DNA from: Seriola aureovittata
Lineage: Eukaryota > Chordata > Actinopteri > Carangiformes > Carangidae
DNA: 64,000 nt
Assembly (NCBI RefSeq): GCF_021018895.1
Contig: NC_079386.1
Span: forward strand, 18,204,052-18,268,051
Direction: 5' to 3'
Every line of letters starts with the position of its first letter. The first letter of the stretch is position 1. The position numbers and the translations under genes were made by a program. The notes under the pieces are model-generated. The model made no database searches. It worked only from the letters and a program-made list of their open reading frames with translations, and was not told the origin of the DNA. Below, piece by piece: positions 20,874 to 34,600 of this stretch.

Positions 20874-21037
20874 AATACATAATTCTGAATATTGAATATT
20901 TTGAGAAATAAATGCAAATGAACCAATTTTATATATCCACGTGTTCCATCAGCAGAGACACCCTGGTTCAGAAGGAGGGGTAGACGTCCGCAGTCCTATG
21001 GTCAGTATTATTATTATTATTATTATCATTATTATTA

Positions 21038-21078
<41 letters not shown>

Positions 21079-21507
21079 TACATTTATATATAAACACTTG
21101 GCTGTATATGTTATATGAGTCTGGACAGACAGACCTGCAACTTGATTGGTTGGCAGAGGCGCACAACCACGAGGTGGTAATCCCATACGCAAATGTAATA
21201 TATGTACACATATTGAATTTCCATATATGAAAAGTATATTTTATTTTATATGTACATATTTATGTAAAAAATTATACCTGAGACCTATTACAAATGGGAA
21301 CAATTTCCATGTACTGACATACAGTATATATCTAGCCTATATAAATATATACCTGTATGTATGTATGTATATATGTATGTATACCTATATTGTAGACAGA
21401 TTTTACTGTGGGTATTTCATATATTTTGTAAACTTGTATCTTAATTTATCCAGTGAATTTTATATCCCCTTACAGGTGACAGACATCATACATGGCAGTT
21501 GACATGA
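20431..21507 (+). CDS. Exon group C: third copy of the second V-type Ig domain, with tail exons
   Basis: Exon 20431-20748 (phase 1) encodes MAREGEESVKLPF, VEWSLSGPEHKVV and REDSGIFICTV, a diverged copy of the second Ig domain of genes A and B, again without the B-strand Cys. It is followed by 20953-21000 (TPWFRRRGRRPQSYG, matching the position of the gene A tail exon) and 21476-21507 (DRHHTWQLT, TGA). No signal exon or V1 exon is seen for it. It is either alternative 3' exons of gene B, reached from the donor at 18667 in matching phase, or a 5'-truncated gene. No TM segment. Confidence 0.5.
20808..20873. repeat. (TG)n microsatellite
   Basis: About 32 TG units with one C interruption, in the intron after the third Ig exon. 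Confidence 0.95.
21007..21079. repeat. (ATT)n microsatellite
   Basis: About 24 trinucleotide units starting 6 bases after the splice donor at 21001. The poly-Asn frame on the minus strand is an artefact of it. Confidence 0.95.
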
Positions 21508-21709
21508 CATACCTCTGCAGCGACAGGATGGATTGACAGAAGAACGATAGCTCACTGCCGACCAAGAGATGTCTGTTTTATTCTTATTTTTTTTCACTGT
21601 GCTCAGTTTTCTGTTGCAATATTAACTCATTAGCCTTAAAACACTTAAAATTTAATTAGAACAAGGGTATTAACTGCTGCTTTTTAGAAAACATTTAGCA
21701 TTAGAACAT

Positions 21710-22110
21710 CAGGGCCAGTATTCTCAAGAGTAAAAGTAGCTCCTAACTTGCTGATTTAGTAGATTTAGGCGTGTCAGTCCTAACTTTAGGACTCCTCATT
21801 TTTCTGACTAAGAGTAATTCATTGAGCCACTTAGCGCTAAAATTAGCTCCTATATCTGGGAGAAGTTAGAAGTAGTGGAGAGGACTCCGACCGCGCCACG
21901 TTGTGGAGTTTGTGAAGGATTAAATAACATCTCCAACTGAAACAACCCGATCAGTGAGGGAATTAAGTGTTTGGCAACGCTGCTTTACTTGGCAACAGAG
22001 AAAAGCCGAGATGTATCCACCAAACAATAAATGCGCTCTGACCCGACGTCATAGGAAAATTCATACGATTTCTTTTAGATGTTCAACTACTACAGAGAAA
22101 TAATCTTAAC
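21710..22110. mobile_element. Possible Harbinger-type MITE remnant
   Basis: AGGGCCAGTATTCTCAAGAG, AAAAGTAGCTCCTAACTTG and CTAACTTTAGGACTCC resemble vertebrate Harbinger-derived repeats. Ends not defined with certainty. Confidence 0.4.
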
Positions 22111-24243
22111 ACACCTCAACACACCCGGGACCACAGCTACATTACAGCAGGTACCGCTACAACAGGCTGTGGCTAATAGCCTGCAGGTTAGCTTAAGTTA
22201 GCTCGTCTAGGACAGGTTCGTTTTTTTTATTTTTCTGTTGAGAGATTTGAACATAAGTAAGAATGAAATTCTCCCGTGTCGACACAAACCTCATCATACA
22301 GATGCATTTTGGAGATTGCACTACTTTTGTAAACAGCAACTTATCCAATATTATTTCGTTTGTATTTGTTTATTTCTCAGTGGTTTTTTTTTATTATTAC
22401 TGTGAGATGTTGCACACGTGTTCAGCTTTAGCAGCGGAGTCTTAGCTGTCTGAGCTCATGTCTGAGCTGGACTGCTTTTGTCTCCAGCCACATACTGATA
22501 TCGCAGTATTTCAATACTGTCAGTATTTTATGCTGAATGAATGAATTCAAATGTGAAGAGAATGTGTGTGTGTTATATTTTGAGTAAATTATGAAGGTGT
22601 GAAGGTTGAGTCTGGGTCAAAGGGAATGAATGAGTTTTGGGAGAGTTTGGTAGCGGTAGCTACATGTTGTCTACTGGAAGAAATCAGAATTGTGTCTCAG
22701 AGAAACAAACTGCTGTTAGAAGATTAATTGCATGACTGTGTTTCTTTAGCATGAGTATAGTTTATTATGTTTCAAATAAACCTGCTTCCTCTTCTTTAGC
22801 AGAGTCTCTGCGTCCTTTATATGTTTTCCACTTGAGCCTGTTTTGTTTTGAGAGGCCGTGACGGATGTGAGGGCTTTAAACAAATGGCTGCTGCACCTGG
22901 CTTCTCGTTAGTGACAACTGTGGCACAAGAACATGAAATGCCCACTTATCAGATGCACACGGAGGGAGAGAGACTGCGTGTGGTAAGATTACTCAGGTCC
23001 ATCTAGTCGTTAGCCCAGTGTGATAAGTGACGATGTGATCAATCCTCGTCATTATTATAATCAAAATAACAGGTTCATCTGCCGTGTGTGTGGCCAGAGG
23101 GGAAATGCAAAACAGAAGTAATGTAGTGTTTCCCAGAGGCGCGTAGGGTGACATGTAGTACAGCTGCTGGCCATGCAAATACCACAACAGATCAACTTCA
23201 CTGCACATGTGTTTTATCATGTTGTCACTTCTCATAATTTGGATCTTTTGAATAACCTCCCTCTCCTGGTGCTCTACAGACAACAGGATAAATCTGCTTC
23301 AAGAAGGACGGATATTTTTATAAACATTTAACATTTTACACCCATACATGATGTGACATGTTGAATATGTCATTTCACCATGAGCGTCAGTCTGCTGCTA
23401 CAACAGCCTCCCCTCTTCTGGTGTCGGGCTTTTCACCAGATTTTAAACCTGGCTGCAGGGAAGATTGATGATGTCAGGTGATAACGGTCAGGGTTCACCA
23501 TCAGTGGAAGAGGCTGAGGTCTGGTTCTTCCACACCAAAACTGGAAAAAAACATTTCTTTATGGACCTGGCTTTGTCAGTGTGATGTTGAAAACAGGAAA
23601 CGGGAGTACATTGGTGTCTCAAATATTATTGTGTGTTGTATCATTAATATTTCCCTTCATTGGAACTAGGAGTCCCAAACTGCGAAAACAGCCCCAGACC
23701 AGTATACAGTATGTCATATACCCTCGTGGGTAGAATTAAGTCTATAAGAAGAAGAAGAAGAAGAAGAAAAACACCCATTAAAAATACAATAAAACATACA
23801 GAATACATTAAATGTCATTACATCACATTATTACACCTCAGCAACTGACAAAACTCCCTCCAAACCAGCCATTGTACTAACCTCTCTGAAGGCTCCAGCA
23901 ACTCCCTAGTAACCACTCCAAACAACCTAGCAACCACTGGGTAACACCCTACCATCCACTCCAAAATACCCCAGCAGCCACATATAACATCCCAGTAACT
24001 ACTTGAAACCAACCTAAAACCCTTAATGATCACAAAATAACCAGCTTCTAAAGCTAGCAACCACCTCTTTAAGTTTCACACTTAGGAACGAAACAACTCC
24101 AAAAATGTAATCATGAGTAATTACCTCATGACGTTTGATAATCTATTAACATTGTTAACATCCAAACCTTAAGTCTTTTCAAGTTAAATGTAGCCGGCTC
24201 TTATCTGATCAGAGGTCACACGAGATGCCATAACTGTAGAAGA
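22111..24243. other. Intergenic, no gene seen
   Basis: Short frames only, a GAA microsatellite at 23741-23769, and a region at 23870-24050 rich in CCAGCAACTCC-like words that appears to be a degenerate tandem repeat. No exon with domain content recognised. Confidence 0.5.
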
Positions 24244-24585
24244 CTAATCCCAAAACAGCATAAGCTCCACCATGACCATGTGGTAGGTGATGACGTCGTG
24301 GTCGCTCATTAATCTCCCTCCATGAACAGAATGCTGACGCCTCCATCGTTGGATGCCCAGGTAGAGAACGAGGATGTAGAGAGGGAGGAAGAGGAGGATG
24401 GTGGTGATGGTGAAGGACACGAAGATGAGCGTCCCAGCAGTGGTCCAGAGGCAGTTGACGAGGAGAGGATGGAGGGAAGAGTTGGAAGAGGAGAGGGGAG
24501 GGGGGCCAAAGGTAGCGTTGAGGGAAGAGAAGGACCTGGCCTGTGGAAGAGGATGGGAAGTGGAGGTGTGGAGAGAGGAAAGCAT
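24244..24585 (-). pseudogene. 5' fragment of an orphan GPCR related to the one at 28-909
   Basis: The frame contains FLPLYILVLYLGIQRWRRQ and DVITYHMVMVELM, aligning with LPLSTLVLYLGQQRWRQQ and DFLTYHMAAMELV of the first gene. It stops inside TM2 (LFWD-stop) and nothing resembling TM3-TM7 follows within the next kilobase. The N-terminal part keeps NAT and NSS sequons. A truncated receptor gene, inverted relative to its relative. Confidence 0.75.
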
Positions 24586-27500
24586 TACTGGAAATGTTTT
24601 ATACTCATCATGACAAAAATTGAAATGGGGCAGAGAAAAAAGAAGCTTGAGCCAATATTTACAACACTATGTCATATATATCTTTTGCTGAGTATGACAA
24701 TCTTTCCAACAAGAAACAGAACTGTCCATGGATATTCGCAATCACAATTGTAACAGGTAAAAATAAATACGGTATTTTAACACTAAAAATAAAATGCACA
24801 AACGAGTAGCACACGTTTTGTTGTCACTGACTCTCGAGTGATTATAATTCTATATTTAGAGTAGTAGAAGAACATATAAATATATTTGAGTACATTAAAA
24901 TAAACAAACCTCGTCAATAGTCCTTATAAATTATTTCCTCTAAACTGGTGAAGCTTTGTCCACAGACTCCCAAACACAGGTGTCCTGTTTCAGTATGTTG
25001 TAGATACAGGTGTGCCTTGTGTACGTGTGGAAAATAAACAGGACTTGGGCCTTTGCATATTAGCAAACCACTAATGAACACCTGATCAGTGATTCACTGA
25101 CACAGATTTTGGGCTATCAGGTAGAATGAAACAAAAACAATGAAACATCATAACTGATTAAAATATACCATGCATGAGTTTTCACAAAACCAAACCACAA
25201 CGAATGGCTGCCATTTAGGAATCAATGCTTTATTTCAGTGTTGAGTGTGTGTGAATATTAAAGAGAGAGTCCATAACAGTGAACAGACATGACAGATAGT
25301 AAATACAGAGAGAGAAAGAGCAGGCAAGTGAAAGTGTAAGAAACTGGTCGGTACTTTAAGAGCTGTACTCCAAAATACTACATATCCATTTGAGGAAAAA
25401 AAGAAATAAAAGCGATGTACAATGTTGTTCATGTCATGGAGCAAACCGACACTGACACACCCAAGCCACGTGTAAACACTTGTAATGACAAATTTAGCAT
25501 CTGTTGTGTTGGTTAAGGAATTTCTTTTAAGATTTTTTTCACTCAATGGTGAAAATTCCTCAAATGCATCTGCAAATTAGCTATTAATGTCTGAAACAGT
25601 TTTAAGCTAACTCATAACTTATGTTTGCAATAAATTTCAAATCATTACTCAGAAGGCAATTCTATCATATCAACTTTGAAACAACATTCATATTACTGAC
25701 GTTAAGGCTGAATATCCAGCAGACAAGGCCCAGTTTACTTAAAAAAAAAAAAAAAAAAAACAGTCTGATTTTGTTGAAACAATCAATAGAGCCTTCAAAT
25801 CCTAAAATCTTCTCCTGTAGCAGCACTACTACGTGCTGAAACACAGTCAGAAAATTTACTTTTAACAGACTCTTGAACAGACACACAATCTGAACAATTA
25901 GGGAAACAACATGAGCTCATGTTTTTGGACTGACATTTTAATTTAATTTTAGTCTATATTTTTTTATTGTACATGCACTTATCTCACAGTTTTTAAACTA
26001 TTGCTAGTTTCAGACTTGCCTTGTTAGCATTCAACATTGAAACAAATGTCTACAAACAATCAATAACTATTGTGTCAGCTTAGTTGCACACTTTCTTACA
26101 AAATAGACAGTGTTAGCATTTCAAAAGGAACCTCCTGATCTAACCAGCAGTAAAGGTGTCCGTTGGTTTCAATCAGAAATGCAATGCTAACAAGCTCTTT
26201 TTGCTAACTGGCTAGCTTGAGTATCCCCACCCCCCACCCAGCATGACAACTTTCATTTGTTTAGAAAAAATTATAGAATAAAACTTTTAACGCTGATTTG
26301 TCCACTCACAATAACCAATATAAAATGTAGCAAATGCCAACAATCATATTTTGATTCAACTTAACAGATGAAATGTATAAAAAGAAGAAATATAATGGGC
26401 ACTTAAGAGTTTCAATGCACATGGTGGAACACAATCAAATGGCAAGATATAAATATTAAAATACCTAATAAAGATAAATAATAAATAAATAAATTAATTA
26501 ATTAATTAATTAATAAATAGAAGTAATAACTTACATAAATTTGAAAAACCTTTTATCTATTGTGAACATATTAATGTTTTTGATTATTGTTTTTTAATTC
26601 CTGCTTCAATAAAGACTGATAGACGACATAGTGTAAACAGCTGACCACAAGCTTCTGTTAGTTATTCTGTATAGTAATGATGCTGATGAAACTGTTCAAC
26701 TGTGGGTTGATGCGTGTAACTTAAATGCTTTTCTTGCCTATTCAATAATTGATGTAAATGCTTCATATTGTTATGATTATTACTATCATATAGCACTTTT
26801 CCAAAAGTAATTTGTAAATGCTTTGCAATTGACCTTTACTGTACCTAACATTACTGTAAATATGTTTAGGTGTTGGTGAACTGTTTCTAAAATGGGAGCT
26901 TACAGTTGAAATCAGGCATGTTTTTGGGTTTGGGAAATCAGGTATGTTCAACAATCACATAATACAGAGGCATGCTTCTAGAACACTGAGGTATTCTTTT
27001 TATGGGAGATGGCGGACCATGTGGAATTGTACAAGCAAGCGACAGCACTTCTCGGAATTCTTAATGCATTCTAGAATCCTTAGTCATGGTGGAAAGAATC
27101 GATACATTCCGGAATCCCCACCCCACCCCACCCCACCCCCACCCCACCCCACCCCAGCCTCTTGTTACTTTGTTACTGAGATGAGCAGAAAGGAGTGTGT
27201 AAAAATGTTGCTGATTCCAAATATGTTGATTATTTCGAACATTTTACATGATATTAAAGGTATTTTCACAAATATATAGGATAGATTTATAGATCTTTTT
27301 TCTTCCTCCTTGCTCCAGATGTCCGAGGAAAAATATATGAACACTCAAACCAAGCATAGATAGACAATGCTGCTTCAATGCAATCAACCCAATGAATCAG
27401 TCATTCAAACAATCAGAATCAGAGTCAAGCAGTCATATCTAATGATGAATCTATTGCCTAAGACTTGTAAAGAATACTAGCGTATGGCAAGAAAGAAAAT

Positions 27501-28677
27501 AAACATTCCATATTCAAACAATCCTAATGTACAAACAATGGACTAGAGGCTAAAAGTGGCCAATGTCTTAGTCTCCGAATCATTTCTCTATGATCATCCC
27601 AGAGTGAAAGGTTCTTAACACATCTCTTTTTATGATACAGTTAAAGGAAATTTGGTTGGGTGAGAATGCCCTTTAATTTTTAACCCATTCTTTGCTTCAT
27701 ATTTACAGATTTACTATTGATGGACCAGTTTAAAGTTCCTTAAGTGCTTTGCTCAAGTGCACACTGACAACCACTAAGCATTGGTAGCTAAAGTTAGCCT
27801 CCAAATATTAGTGCAGAAGTTGGCGTGCAAATGTAAACTACTGTGGGTGTAACCTGTGGTAGTTGCGTGGAGTAGCAAATTATGTCAAACCAAGACACAG
27901 ACCTCTTTTAGCTCACTGGCCATTATTTTACCTGTTAGACACAATACGAGAAGGCGGAGCAATAGAAATCTTTCGACCTTCCATTCCATTTCGAATCACC
28001 AACTTTTATCTATTCATTCATGCCTTTAATGCCTCTTCGATTTCTTGATCCATCATTCACTCCAATGTAGATTTTGGAAGCAGTGGTTTCCAACAATGTT
28101 TTCGTCCTCCCCGCTTGCAGCCTTTATTTATCCTTCCTTTCTTTTTTAAGCCTGTTTTCATTCAGTCCTCCGTTGTTATGCTCATGCCAACCTGGGAGAA
28201 TTTGACATCATTAATCCGTCTTGGCATCGCTGTTTTTTACTCTAATCTTGCATCCTTCATGCATCCCATTTTGCAATGTATGTCAAACTTGCATGAAGGC
28301 AGAAAATTTGAATCTTTACATTGCCCCTTATCTGGCACTTAACGTTCTTCAGACTTTTGAATGGATAAAGCTCAAAGACCAGTGTTACAGCCACCATCTC
28401 CTGCTATCCAGGTTCATTTTTTGATTATCTTATTTTATCAGAATCATCAAAGATGCCAATACAAGCTTTTACTTTCATAGTCTTGTGATGTAATAATGGC
28501 TCAGCTAATCCTTTTTCTTTGTTTCTTCCTCACTTTTAGACCTCCTTCCATCATTACAGTCGGCAATGGAGGTTCATGCAATAATTTGACATCGTGCATT
28601 GTATCTCCCGTCTTCAACAACTGCTCCCCCCGGATCATCTCTCCTGCCTCCGCTTCACTTCTCCATCCAAGCCTCCA
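24586..28677. other. Intergenic and probable 3' UTR side of the TRIM2-like gene
   Basis: AT-rich with a poly-A run (25741-25760), a (TTAA)n patch at 26487-26512 and several short frames without motifs. The part closest to 28678 should include the TRIM2-like 3' UTR, but no clear end can be set. No gene recognised. Confidence 0.5.
27115..27156. repeat. (CCCCA)n microsatellite
   Basis: About eight CCCCA units on the plus strand; G-rich and quadruplex-capable on the minus strand. Confidence 0.9.
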
Positions 28678-31600
28678 TCATTGTAGGTAGCGGTAGACTT
28701 TGAAGCAGTGGTTGCCAGAGTCTGCCACCACCACATGTCCGTCTGAGGTCAGAGCCAGACCTTGGGGACCATAGAGAGGGTCGGCCGAAGTGTTGATGTA
28801 GGAGAGGAAGGAACCACTGCCATCAAACACCTGGAAATGTTGGAACAGGGACAGAAAATGTTTTGATAATTGCACTAATTTTCCCAGAAGCGGGGTCTTA
28901 CCATTACATGTTTGCAAGCACTGCACAGCGCTGTTGTACCTGAATTCTGCTATTTCCCCAGTCAGCTACGATGATGTTCCCATTAACGTCCACAGCTACA
29001 CCAGTGGGAGCATTGAACTGGCCGTTTCCCTCACCGTTTGAGCCAAATTTCAACACCAACTCTCCCTCAGGGGTGAAAACCTGACCCGGACAGAGAAAGA
29101 ATATCAGAATCCATATTTACATCTCCTGTTCAAGTTTTCTTGAGCAAAACGTTAAATTTGTAATTGTTCACGTGGGTAATGCTAGACCAAAGGTTTTCTT
29201 TCATTTATGTGATGTTTAGTCAGTACCTTGACAGAGTGGTTATGGAAGTCGGTCACAATGATCTCATTGTTGTTATTCACCGCTGCAAAGTGTGGACCTT
29301 CAGGACAGAAACACGGAAACAACAAGAACAGGTTGGGCTTTCAGCGATTACACTTGTACTGACGCTTCAGTTGCTGTCACCACTTGCACTTCAGTGGAAC
29401 TAAAGTTTTAACTGCTTTCAGAACTTACACTTCATGTGCCCTGACTGTTTACACTTCAATTGCTTTCAGGTTGCACTTTACCAGCTTTTAGTTATTGTTT
29501 TTCATATAACACTTGGAGTGTTTTGATGTGTTACTAAAATTAAAAACACTTCAACCACTTAAATTTGCACTTGAACTGACAGTTCAACAGCTTTAAGTTA
29601 TTACCCTTCATATTACCCTTTGCACTACCTGCAAACTGCTTGTCACCGTTGCCTCGACTACCAAACTTGGTGATGAGTTTGCCGGTCAGCTGGAAGATGA
29701 AGACGGTACACGCCTTGTTGTCAACCACGATCACATGACCGTTCTGGTCCACGGACACCCCCTTTGGCCCCATAAGTCTGCCAGAGCCAAGCTTCGCCTG
29801 ATGGACCACAAATAAAACCAATGAGAACAAAGAGCCATTCAAGAAAACATAACAATGTAAGTTTGAATTGATTGAATTCAGAAATACATTAAAATGTCCT
29901 TGAGAGATAAATACAATTTATATTTATGAACTGTTGCTCAAATTAAAAAGTTATAAAGAATCAATCAACACTTCATCCTCCAACAGCTAAAGTGCACAAC
30001 GAAACACCTACCTTGTACTTGCCATCGCTTGAGAAGATGCTGACCCACTTGTTGTCATAGTCAGCAATGATGATGTCACCGCTGGGGTGAACAGCCACGC
30101 CCGTGGGTCGCTGCAGTTGCCCTGGTGACCGTCCCCGCACCCCAAAACGACTCTTGAATTCCCCCTCATTGGAGAAAATCTGGAGTGGGGACAACTTGTG
30201 AGGACCCTCATAGACATAACATATTCCTTAACCTCTAACCTGAACCGTCAAACAGCCTCCAGGGCTGGGCATAATGTGTTTTACCTGGACGCACTGATTG
30301 TTGCTGTCGGCGATCAGTATCCTGCCGGTGGAGGAGGCAGCCACTCCTTGAAGGTTGGTGAACTCTCCTTTATTCCTCCCCTTTGTTCCTGAAGAGAGCA
30401 AGAAAAATCAGATGAAACTGATTTCAAGCATCTGCTCTGCCTGTAATCTTTCTGTTAAACCTGTTTATTCTGGCAACACAGACAGATTTGTTTAATTTGT
30501 AGCATCAACCTTTTGACCGAGTCACAGTTCGACTGCTAAAGTTCGGACTAGACCCACCGCTCAGACCATTTTTGGGTTTGACCATATAAAATCTGGACTT
30601 TTTGCTCCCTTTTAGTCATGCATTGTGATTCATATGTTGTTATTCTCAAGATATCGTGGACTACTTGATTTTCATGAGAGACACTGGGACGTTCTGTGAC
30701 TAAGTTATGAGTATGATTGAAAATATATTCATGCATTTCGTCAATCCAAATGTTTTCTTATTTATTATTGGGGTAATGGCAATTCAGGTCCCATCATGCT
30801 TTGGGTGATGCAAATACTTGAACTGGATTAGCTATTTCAGTGTGCACTGTAACAATGGAAACAGAGAGCAACAACTGGAGCTGGAGGCTACACCTTGTCC
30901 CCCAAATTTAGGTTCTTCAACAAGTACTCAGATCTGCCTTTTTCTGTCCGGACAAATGTCTCACCGATCCTGAAGATGAGGTCATCCTCAATGGGGTTCT
31001 GGGTTTTACGTCGTGGGGTGCCCAGGGCGCTGCTGGCCCTTTTGGAGCCCTTCTTCTTCTGCCCAGGGGACTTCCCTCGTCTCTTGGCCCCCTCAGAGGA
31101 GCCTGTGGATGGTGTGGCGTTGGCTGCGGAGTTGGTCGCCGTGGTGGTGGACGGAGAGACCTGGAGAGACAGCGACTGTAAGGGTACAGTGTTTGGATAA
31201 AATTAGACACTCTCCCTTTTGTCTGACAAATTAAGATGTAGTTCCACACACACAATCTCCCTCCACCCACCTCTACTTCTGTCTCATAAGCCCTGGTGAC
31301 GGTCAGTTTGAAGGGGCTTCCTTTGATGTGCTGGTCGTACAGACGCAGGGCCAATGAGAAGTTGCCCTCCTTCGGCACCGTGTACACAAACTCATAAGTC
31401 CCATTCTTGTGGTCCACGATTTCACCGTCCACTATGCTGCCGTCTGGGGTGAACACCTGGAGTAACACACAGGTAACCTTTTGTAAGTTTTTTGTGAATG
31501 TGTCCACTATTTTACTTGACTGTGGGCGTAAAATGAACCTCAGCTGACAGGATCGCATTGCCACTCTTGCAGGCTCCCCCTGACTTGTCCCTCGTTACTA

Positions 31601-34600
31601 TGGTAACCGAGGCAGGATGCCCCACGATGCACTGCTCCAGGCCAATGCCCATGGCTTCGCTCTGGCTCGCCACCGCACTGAGGAAGAAGGGGAACATGAG
31701 TCAAATGGTGTTAAATGCAAAAATGCTTCTTGTGCCCGGGGGCCAGAACATTTGGCGTCAGCATGGTCTCACCTGGTCGTAACGATGGTGCCCAGGTTGT
31801 GTATGGACTTCCTCAGCCCGTCCGTCTCCATCACCAGATCCAGCTGGTCGTTCTCCTCTGGCTGACACGGCAGGCCGAGGCTAGCTAGCTCTGCCAGCCT
31901 CTCCCCCAGCTCCCGCTCCACCTGCAGGCTCGCCACGCATGCCTCCCCAGCCAGAGCCTCCTCCGTCTGGGTACAGGTGGCATTGATATCCCCCTCCCCC
32001 CGAACGAGGCTGTCTACCTGGGCCTGGAGAACCTGGGCACAGAGAGAGACGACCTTATACTTCACAATTCATTCATTCATTCATTAATAACAACCAATGT
32101 CTTGTTTTGCTGCTCTGCACCTTCTGCTTGAGTCCATATGTGACCTCGAGCTCCATGAGCAGAACGCTCTTCCGGACATCCAGCTGCTTGTGCAGGTCCT
32201 CGAAGCTCGACTGGATGTCCTCTTCGATGGAAGTTCTCTGATTGGTCAGCTGCTGGAGGATCTCCTTAACAAAGGACAAGGCATCTGAAAGCTGAGGGAG
32301 TCTGGAGGGACACATATGAAGGGAAACAGGAATTAGAAGGTGAAGCCGTAAAAAATCTGCATCAACACACGAGGTTATCCTTTGTTAATTCTCTGTTACA
32401 ACATTAATGCAAGACACGCTGTGCTTCTGTTTGTATGATCATTGTATTGATGAACAGTCATTCACAAGTCCGAGAACACATTTCCTCATTTCTGTCATTT
32501 TGTTGTTGTTGGTCCGTAGTCCTGCATTTCTCTCCCTGTCCACCAGATGTCCCCCTTCTTCTCCCCATTAACTGTCTCTCAGTAGTTACTCATGCCTGTG
32601 AATTCCCTGTGTTTCCTCATGCTGTGGGGGAATGTAACTAAGTACATAAGGACACAGTGCAGGTGTATTTGCAGTCCCCACCTGTTCTGGACAATCCCCA
32701 GCCTCTCCTGCAGGCTGCTGCGGTTCTGCTCCAGGGCCTGGCTGAGGGGCACCTTAGGGTGCTCTCCATGGTCCGACAGACAATCCTCACACAGCGCCAA
32801 CTCGCAGGCCAAACAGTACAGGTCAGCCACCTGGAGATGAAAGGGAAGAAAGAAAGAGGGGGTGTGTGGGGGGGCGGGCTAATTTTTGTTGAAATACAAG
32901 ATGTATTTGTATTTTAGTATTAGTAATTTACAGCCTCGCAAAACTCAGGTGCAAAATAAAGTTGCCAGAAATCAAAGAATCTCTACAGGATTTTGGGGCG
33001 TCATCAACGTCACTAAACAAGTTGTTGAAGAGAAAAAGTAAAAAACAACATGTGTGTTGTGTTCCCACCTTCCCTGCATGTTGTGGGCAGGTGTTTTTTC
33101 CAGGTGGAGCCTCCAGGACGGTGCACTCCTCACTGCTGCTATCTGGGGAGTGTTGGTGAGCCTCCATCTGCGAGTGGCAGCCTGGTGGGGGTGAACCTCC
33201 GAACACACCCCTTATTCCACACGGCGGCCAGGGGGAGGGGCTGGATGTTCAGATACAAGTATTCCTACTGTGGGTTTGTATTGTTTGCCTTGGTAAACTT
33301 CTTTACTCGCACTTTACTCCATCGTGTGGCCGAGACGGAGAGCCAGAATATTAATTAAACTCCTTGTGAAAGCTGTTGGCACTTGTTAGATCTTTGGAGA
33401 GGCATGCCGTGTTGAAGAAGAGGCTAAACATTCAGTCACAGCCCTTTTCTGGAGCCTGCAGTCACATCTGAGGGATTAGACATCCACACACCCCCCCTTA
33501 CTGCAGGACTTTCCCGCACAGCATCCAGAGAAGAGTGCTGGAAAGTCAAGTGTACAATCATCCACTTTAGTCAAAGCTTTATTTTGTTGATCTCTCTGCT
33601 GCTAAAAGGAGGGACTAAAATTTCAGACATGCCCTTTGTTTGAGCCTGTAGTCACTGAAACATTAATCCATTACATTCCCGTTGGGTTAAAAAGGAAGGT
33701 CCAGGTATCCAGAAATCGGCAAACATCCTTCTGATTCCATGTCTCGTCTATTCCTCTGTTAATATATACATCTGTCGAAAATCACCCGGAAAAAAAAGCA
33801 GTCGTACAATCCTCTTTAGTTCTGATTTTGGGGAAAGCGACGGCCCTCGGTGTTGGTTTAATTCACAGAGGGTTCAAATTGAGGACAGACTGTGTGTGTC
33901 CTGGGGAGAAGAGAGAGGGATGAGGATTAGGTGGGAAAGCAGATAAACATGGATAGAGAAAAAAAATTAACACTTTACTCTCAACCCTTGAGTGCGTGCT
34001 TTCATACTTTGTCATGTGTTGTTAGCTAGTGAATATTTTCTATATGTGCAATTAGGTAGGTTATATCAGTGGTTCCCACAAATTAGACCACAGACCCCCT
34101 GGAACCTCCTCGAAGACCCACAGGGGTCCCCAGACCACACTTTGAGAACCTCTGGCTTAGATGTCTAACCTAAACAGTCTTATTCATAGCTGTAGTCCCT
34201 ATAGGGTCAAAAGCAATGGTTGAATGTCAGTGTCTTAACCTGCAGTTCCTTTAATCACCACTAGATGACGCTCCATCTGACTGCATTGAAGCAACTAGGA
34301 AAACCTCAAACTTGATTTATCAATTTGTCCATAAAATGTCAAAAATAGTGAAAAGTTTCCGCTAAAGTTTCCGAGAGAAGATGTATTTTAAGTGCCAAGA
34401 GCCAAAACTCTTCAGTTTACAATCAGATACAACAAAAAAAAAGCATCAAATCATCAGTGAATGTTTGGGATTTATGCTTGAAACATTCCCCAGAAAAATG
34501 AAACAGTTGTCAATAGTTGAAAATAGTCATAACTCTACCTGCGACCGACTGCAATTCCGTCAACAATAAATAATAATGATCATATTTGTGATTTTCCTCA

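Noticed and set aside
20968..21192. Poly-Asn protein on the minus strand
   Set aside because: Translation of an (ATT)n microsatellite.
24322..24753. Glu/Gly-rich 143-residue plus-strand frame
   Set aside because: Antisense of the GPCR fragment.
30917..31564. 215-residue minus-strand frame as one protein
   Set aside because: Intron read-through joining parts of two TRIM2-like exons, the second out of frame.
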